From Candidatus Eiseniibacteriota bacterium (lineage in GTDB: Bacteria; JAFGKV01): a stretch of DNA of 8,708 nucleotides. The stretch is taken from assembly GCA_025453925.1 (NCBI GenBank), contig JALOPK010000125.1, positions 1 through 8,708 on the forward strand, read 5' to 3'. This document shows positions 6,601-8,708 of the stretch, piece after piece. Made by a program: the position numbers and the translations under genes. The stretch's first letter is position 1; every line of letters begins with the position of its first letter. Under the pieces are notes generated by a model. That model worked only from the letters and a program-made list of their open reading frames with translations. It had not been told where the DNA came from and did not search any database.

Positions 6601-6619
6601 GTTCCATGTTGGGGTATCC

Positions 6620-7795
6620 CTACAAATTGGCGATGATGGCATCCGTCATTTGGGCCGTGGACGCTGCACCATGGGCGAATACGCCCGGCCCACCCGTGAG
6701 TCGGAGCATGTCATACGTCCGGACCTTGCCCTCCTTCACCACCGCGGCGACGGCGCCCTTGATGCGCGCGGCTTTGTCGGTCTCTCCCAGATGATCCAGC
6801 ATCATGCAGACAGTCAGAATCATGGCGATCGGGTTCACAATCGACGGCTGAAGTTTCTCGTACTTGGGGGCGGATCCATGGGTAGGCTCGAAGACCGCAA
6901 CGTCGCGACCGACATTCGCGCTCGCGGCGAAACCAAGACCGCCGACCAGCCCGGCAAACCCGTCCGACACGATATCGCCGAACATATTGCTCGACACGAT
7001 GACCCCGTAGTCCTCCGGGTTCTTCGTGAGCCACATCATCTGCGCATCGATGTTGGTTTCCCAGAGTGCGATGCCGGGGTAGCTCTTAGAGACGACCTTG
7101 GCCTCGTTGCGCATCAGCCCCGACGTCTCACGGATCACGTTCGATTTCTCGCACACCGTGACGCTCTTGTACCCGAACTTGTGGGCATAGGCAAACGCGG
7201 CTTCGCAGATGCGTCGGCAGGCGTTGCGGCTCATGATCCGGCAGGAGATCGCCAATTCCTCGCTGGGAACGGACTTGAACATCTTCATGGCCTTGTGCGT
7301 TTCCAGCGCGGCACGGACCTCCGCGGGCGGATTGGTCCACTCCACACCGACATAGAGGCACTCGGTGTTCTGGCGGAAAATCACCGCGTCGACCTTCGGC
7401 TCCTCGAACCCGTCGCCGTGGCGCCTGATGAAGTTCAATGGATTGCCCGGGAGGGACTGGCAGGGCCGCACGCTGATGTCCAGATCGAACTTCTGTCGCA
7501 TGCCGACGATGGGGCTGGCATACACATGGCCCTTCCCCTTGAGTTCCGGCGCCAGTTCGGCCTCGGCCTTGTCCTTGGGTTTGGACGTGATGGCGCCGAA
7601 GAGCCCGATCTTATGCTCGGACAGCAGGTCGATAGTGCGCTGCGGAAAGGGATTGCCTTCCTTGCACCAGAACTCCCATCCGATGTCGGCATGGACATAG
7701 TTGGCATCAAAACCAACCGCGTGCAGGACGCGAAGACCCTCGGGAAGCACGACTTTGCCGATTCCATCTCCAGGCATGGCGACGATTGTTCTCAT
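6620..7795 (-). CDS. Isocitrate/isopropylmalate dehydrogenase family protein, probably NADP-dependent
   Basis: 391-residue beta-decarboxylating dehydrogenase, which oxidises and decarboxylates a 2-hydroxy acid using NAD(P) and Mg2+. Seen: PGDGIG (8-13), YASPIVGMRQ (92-101), SVRPC (108-112), IFRQNTECLYVGVEW (139-153; Arg141, Tyr148), catalytic Lys217 in VCEKSNV, metal-binding Asp250, Asp274 and Asp278 in NMFGDIVSDGF, FEPTHGSAPKY (302-312), and TYDMLR (360-365). The Lys311-Tyr312 and Tyr361...Arg365 pairs match the residues that hold the NADP 2'-phosphate in E. coli isocitrate dehydrogenase, so NADP use is inferred. The substrate loop lacks the E. coli isocitrate-binding Asn (Ile96 here); SPIV..R resembles homoisocitrate dehydrogenases, so the substrate is open. 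The ATG at 7795 has a strong ribosome site. No leucine or lysine pathway genes are adjacent. Confidence 0.9.
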   Translation of the reverse strand: MRTIVAMPGDGIGKVVLPEGLRVLHAVGFDANYVHADIGWEFWCKEGNPFPQRTIDLLSEHKIGLFGAITSKPKDKAEAELAPELKGKGHVYASPIVGMRQKFDLDISVRPCQSLPGNPLNFIRRHGDGFEEPKVDAVIFRQNTECLYVGVEWTNPPAEVRAALETHKAMKMFKSVPSEELAISCRIMSRNACRRICEAAFAYAHKFGYKSVTVCEKSNVIRETSGLMRNEAKVVSKSYPGIALWETNIDAQMMWLTKNPEDYGVIVSSNMFGDIVSDGFAGLVGGLGFAASANVGRDVAVFEPTHGSAPKYEKLQPSIVNPIAMILTVCMMLDHLGETDKAARIKGAVAAVVKEGKVRTYDMLRLTGGPGVFAHGAASTAQMTDAIIANL

Positions 7796-7996
7796 GTGGA
7801 TCCTCCCTTTCAGAATGTCTTGGGGCGAAGGTTGATGCTCAGAACCACCTTCGGGCAGCGGCACGACGAACCCGGCACAACGGCACTGCGGCACCCAACG
7901 GACGCGCGTGGCGGCGGTGAACCCCGCCCGATCGCGCGGCGCAGTTCTCCGGGATGCACCGGTGATCAAGAACCGTCTCCCGTGGGGTCATGAGCC
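7796..7996 (-). other. 201-base leader between sulfur-carrier and dehydrogenase genes
   Basis: No gene is supported here. The size and the strong ribosome site at its end suggest the dehydrogenase has its own promoter, but I find no clear -35/-10 pair. On the transcribed strand a small stem, CCGG-TGCATC-CCGG flanked by TTCT and AGAA, is visible near 7940-7975; its significance is doubtful. Confidence 0.4.
7801..7807 (-). promoter_or_regulatory. Ribosome binding site of the dehydrogenase gene
   Basis: On the minus strand GGGAGGA ends five bases before the ATG at 7795. It decides this start over an in-frame opening at 7969, whose extra 58 residues are arginine-rich and absent from the family. 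Confidence 0.85.
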
Positions 7997-8015
7997 TCAG
8001 CCCCCTCCCACGGGA
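7978..8015. repeat. 9-bp inverted repeat across the sulfur-carrier stop codon
   Basis: TCCCGTGGG (7978-7986) and CCCACGGGA (8007-8015) are exact reverse complements, separated by 20 bases containing the minus-strand stop. One arm encodes the end of the sulfur-carrier protein. It could fold in the mRNA as a terminator-like or stabilising hairpin, but the loop is long and there is no U-run. Confidence 0.35.
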
Positions 8016-8236
8016 ACTTCAAGGCGAATACACTCATCCGCAGAGGGCCGGTAATCCAGCTTCACGAAGCGCCCTCCGACCACACCGTAGGCGAAGAGAC
8101 CCTCGGGCACGCCCAGAAGCACCAGGATCTCATGAAGGGTGGGCGAGCCGGTGACGCACACCTTCCGCGTGACGTCATCCACGTCTGGGTCAAGGTACAG
8201 CGCCAGCCGCGGGCCGCAGGTCAGAAAGACGTTCAT
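7997..8236 (-). CDS. MoaD/ThiS-like ubiquitin-fold sulfur-carrier protein
   Basis: 79-residue protein with the pattern of the MoaD/ThiS beta-grasp family: an early strand (MNVFLTCG), SPTLHEILVLLGVPEG (31-46) as the single main helix region, VVGGRFVKLDYRPSADECIRLEVPV (52-76) as the closing strands, and a Gly-Gly-Gly C-terminus. In this family an E1-like enzyme adenylates the terminal glycine and it is then thiocarboxylated, donating sulfur to molybdopterin, thiazole or other products. The last position is the third Gly; classical members end in GG, which this satisfies. The ATG at 8236 overlaps the stop of the upstream TPR gene (ATGA) and has a modest AGGTG four bases ahead; a TTG at 8326 would extend it but overlaps the TPR gene by ~90 bases. 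No MoaE, ThiG or E1 gene is in view, so its pathway is unknown. Confidence 0.75.
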   Translation of the reverse strand: MNVFLTCGPRLALYLDPDVDDVTRKVCVTGSPTLHEILVLLGVPEGLFAYGVVGGRFVKLDYRPSADECIRLEVPVGGG

Positions 8237-8708
8237 GGCGCACCTGATGGGGGTTTTGCAGTCAAAGACGTGGTCTCGATAAAGGCGCTTCGAAAAGAAT
8301 GTAGCGAACCCACCGGGCGCTGACAATGGTGGAGGAGTGGATCTGGAGCGGCATCAAGCCCCCGCACCAACTCCGTCAGGAAGGCGTGGTCCCTTTCGTC
8401 CTGGAGAGCCGACGGAGCGTCCTCCCGCGCCGCCGCGTACTGCTCGCGAATCCGCTCCCTGGCATCATCGGCGATGCAGAGCGAATCACCCAGTTCGAGG
8501 AGTGCCGTGTAGAGGCGGGGCTCGCGGCGATGGATGCGAATGAGTTCCGCCGCCAGATCGTATGCCTTGTCGTATCGTCCGGCATCGCGGTACAAGGAGA
8601 CGACCTTCACCCAGAGGTCCCAGTCTGAACCCCAGAACCTGGCGAGTCTCTCATAGTGGCGTGCCGCGTGACCGGGCATTCCCACTCCTTCGTAGGCCTG
8701 CCCCGCCC
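8233..8708 (-). CDS. TPR-like protein, C-terminal part (5' end outside window)
   Basis: The frame runs in from the window edge and about 157 residues are visible. The first part, AGQAYEGVGMPGHAARHYERLARFW then DLWVKVVSLYRDAGRYDKAYDLAAELIRI, has the helix-turn-helix spacing and small/aromatic residues (GQAYE.VG..GHA..HYE; LY...GRYDKAYD) of tetratricopeptide repeats, at least two units. A third, weaker helical pair follows (YTALLELGDSLCIADDARERIREQYAAARED). TPRs usually act as protein-binding scaffolds. The GTG at 8685 is a possible start, but the repeat pattern continues upstream of it, so the gene is better read as truncated by the window. The last ~35 residues are not repeat-like and are less certain. 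The stop overlaps the sulfur-carrier start (ATGA), so the two are translationally coupled. Confidence 0.72.
   Translation of the reverse strand, partial: AGQAYEGVGMPGHAARHYERLARFWGSDWDLWVKVVSLYRDAGRYDKAYDLAAELIRIHRREPRLYTALLELGDSLCIADDARERIREQYAAAREDAPSALQDERDHAFLTELVRGLDAAPDPLLHHCQRPVGSLHSFRSAFIETTSLTAKPPSGAP

Noticed and set aside
6437-7993. Long open frame (~518 codons) on the plus strand opposite the dehydrogenase
   Set aside because: It overlaps the end of upp and all of the well-supported dehydrogenase gene, and has no recognisable domain.

Overview
This GC-rich window looks like a compact bacterial chromosome segment. Genes are tightly packed, often with 4-base stop/start overlaps, and several have strong GGAGG ribosome binding sites. 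The proteins are bacterial housekeeping or metabolic families. I see no phage, transposon, integron, CRISPR or RNA gene. The lineage cannot be named from this sequence. One gene looks like a lipoprotein with a short signal peptide, and the whole set would fit a poorly sampled high-GC phylum, but that is a guess.

Layout. (1) Positions 1-2817, plus strand: the last ~32 codons of an unrecognised gene run into the window. They are followed by tldD (149-1513) and tldE/pmbA (1513-2817), the two subunits of the TldD/TldE peptidase. (2) Positions 2967 to ~5879, minus strand: four genes joined end to end, each junction a 4-base ATGA or GTGA overlap. In transcription order they are a small putative lipoprotein, a YtcJ-type metal-dependent amidohydrolase, a THEP1-like P-loop NTPase and a PduO-type cob(I)alamin adenosyltransferase. 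(3) Positions 5947-6567, plus strand: uracil phosphoribosyltransferase (upp), divergent from the four-gene cluster. (4) Positions 6620-7795, minus strand: an isocitrate/isopropylmalate dehydrogenase family enzyme, convergent with upp, with a GC-rich hairpin between them. (5) Positions 7997-8708, minus strand: the C-terminal part of a TPR-like protein overlapping (ATGA) a MoaD/ThiS-like sulfur-carrier protein that ends in Gly-Gly-Gly.

How the genes relate. TldD and TldE form one proteolytic complex; no natural-product peptide or its modification enzymes are visible. Upp salvages uracil. The dehydrogenase belongs to central or amino-acid metabolism; its residues suggest NADP use, but its substrate is unclear. 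The most unusual unit is the four-gene cluster. It places a corrinoid adenosyltransferase in obligate translational linkage with a small NTPase, an amidohydrolase of unknown substrate and a putative lipoprotein. No described pathway known to me joins these four, so a shared job is inference from arrangement only. The two-gene TPR/sulfur-carrier unit is a second, smaller puzzle.
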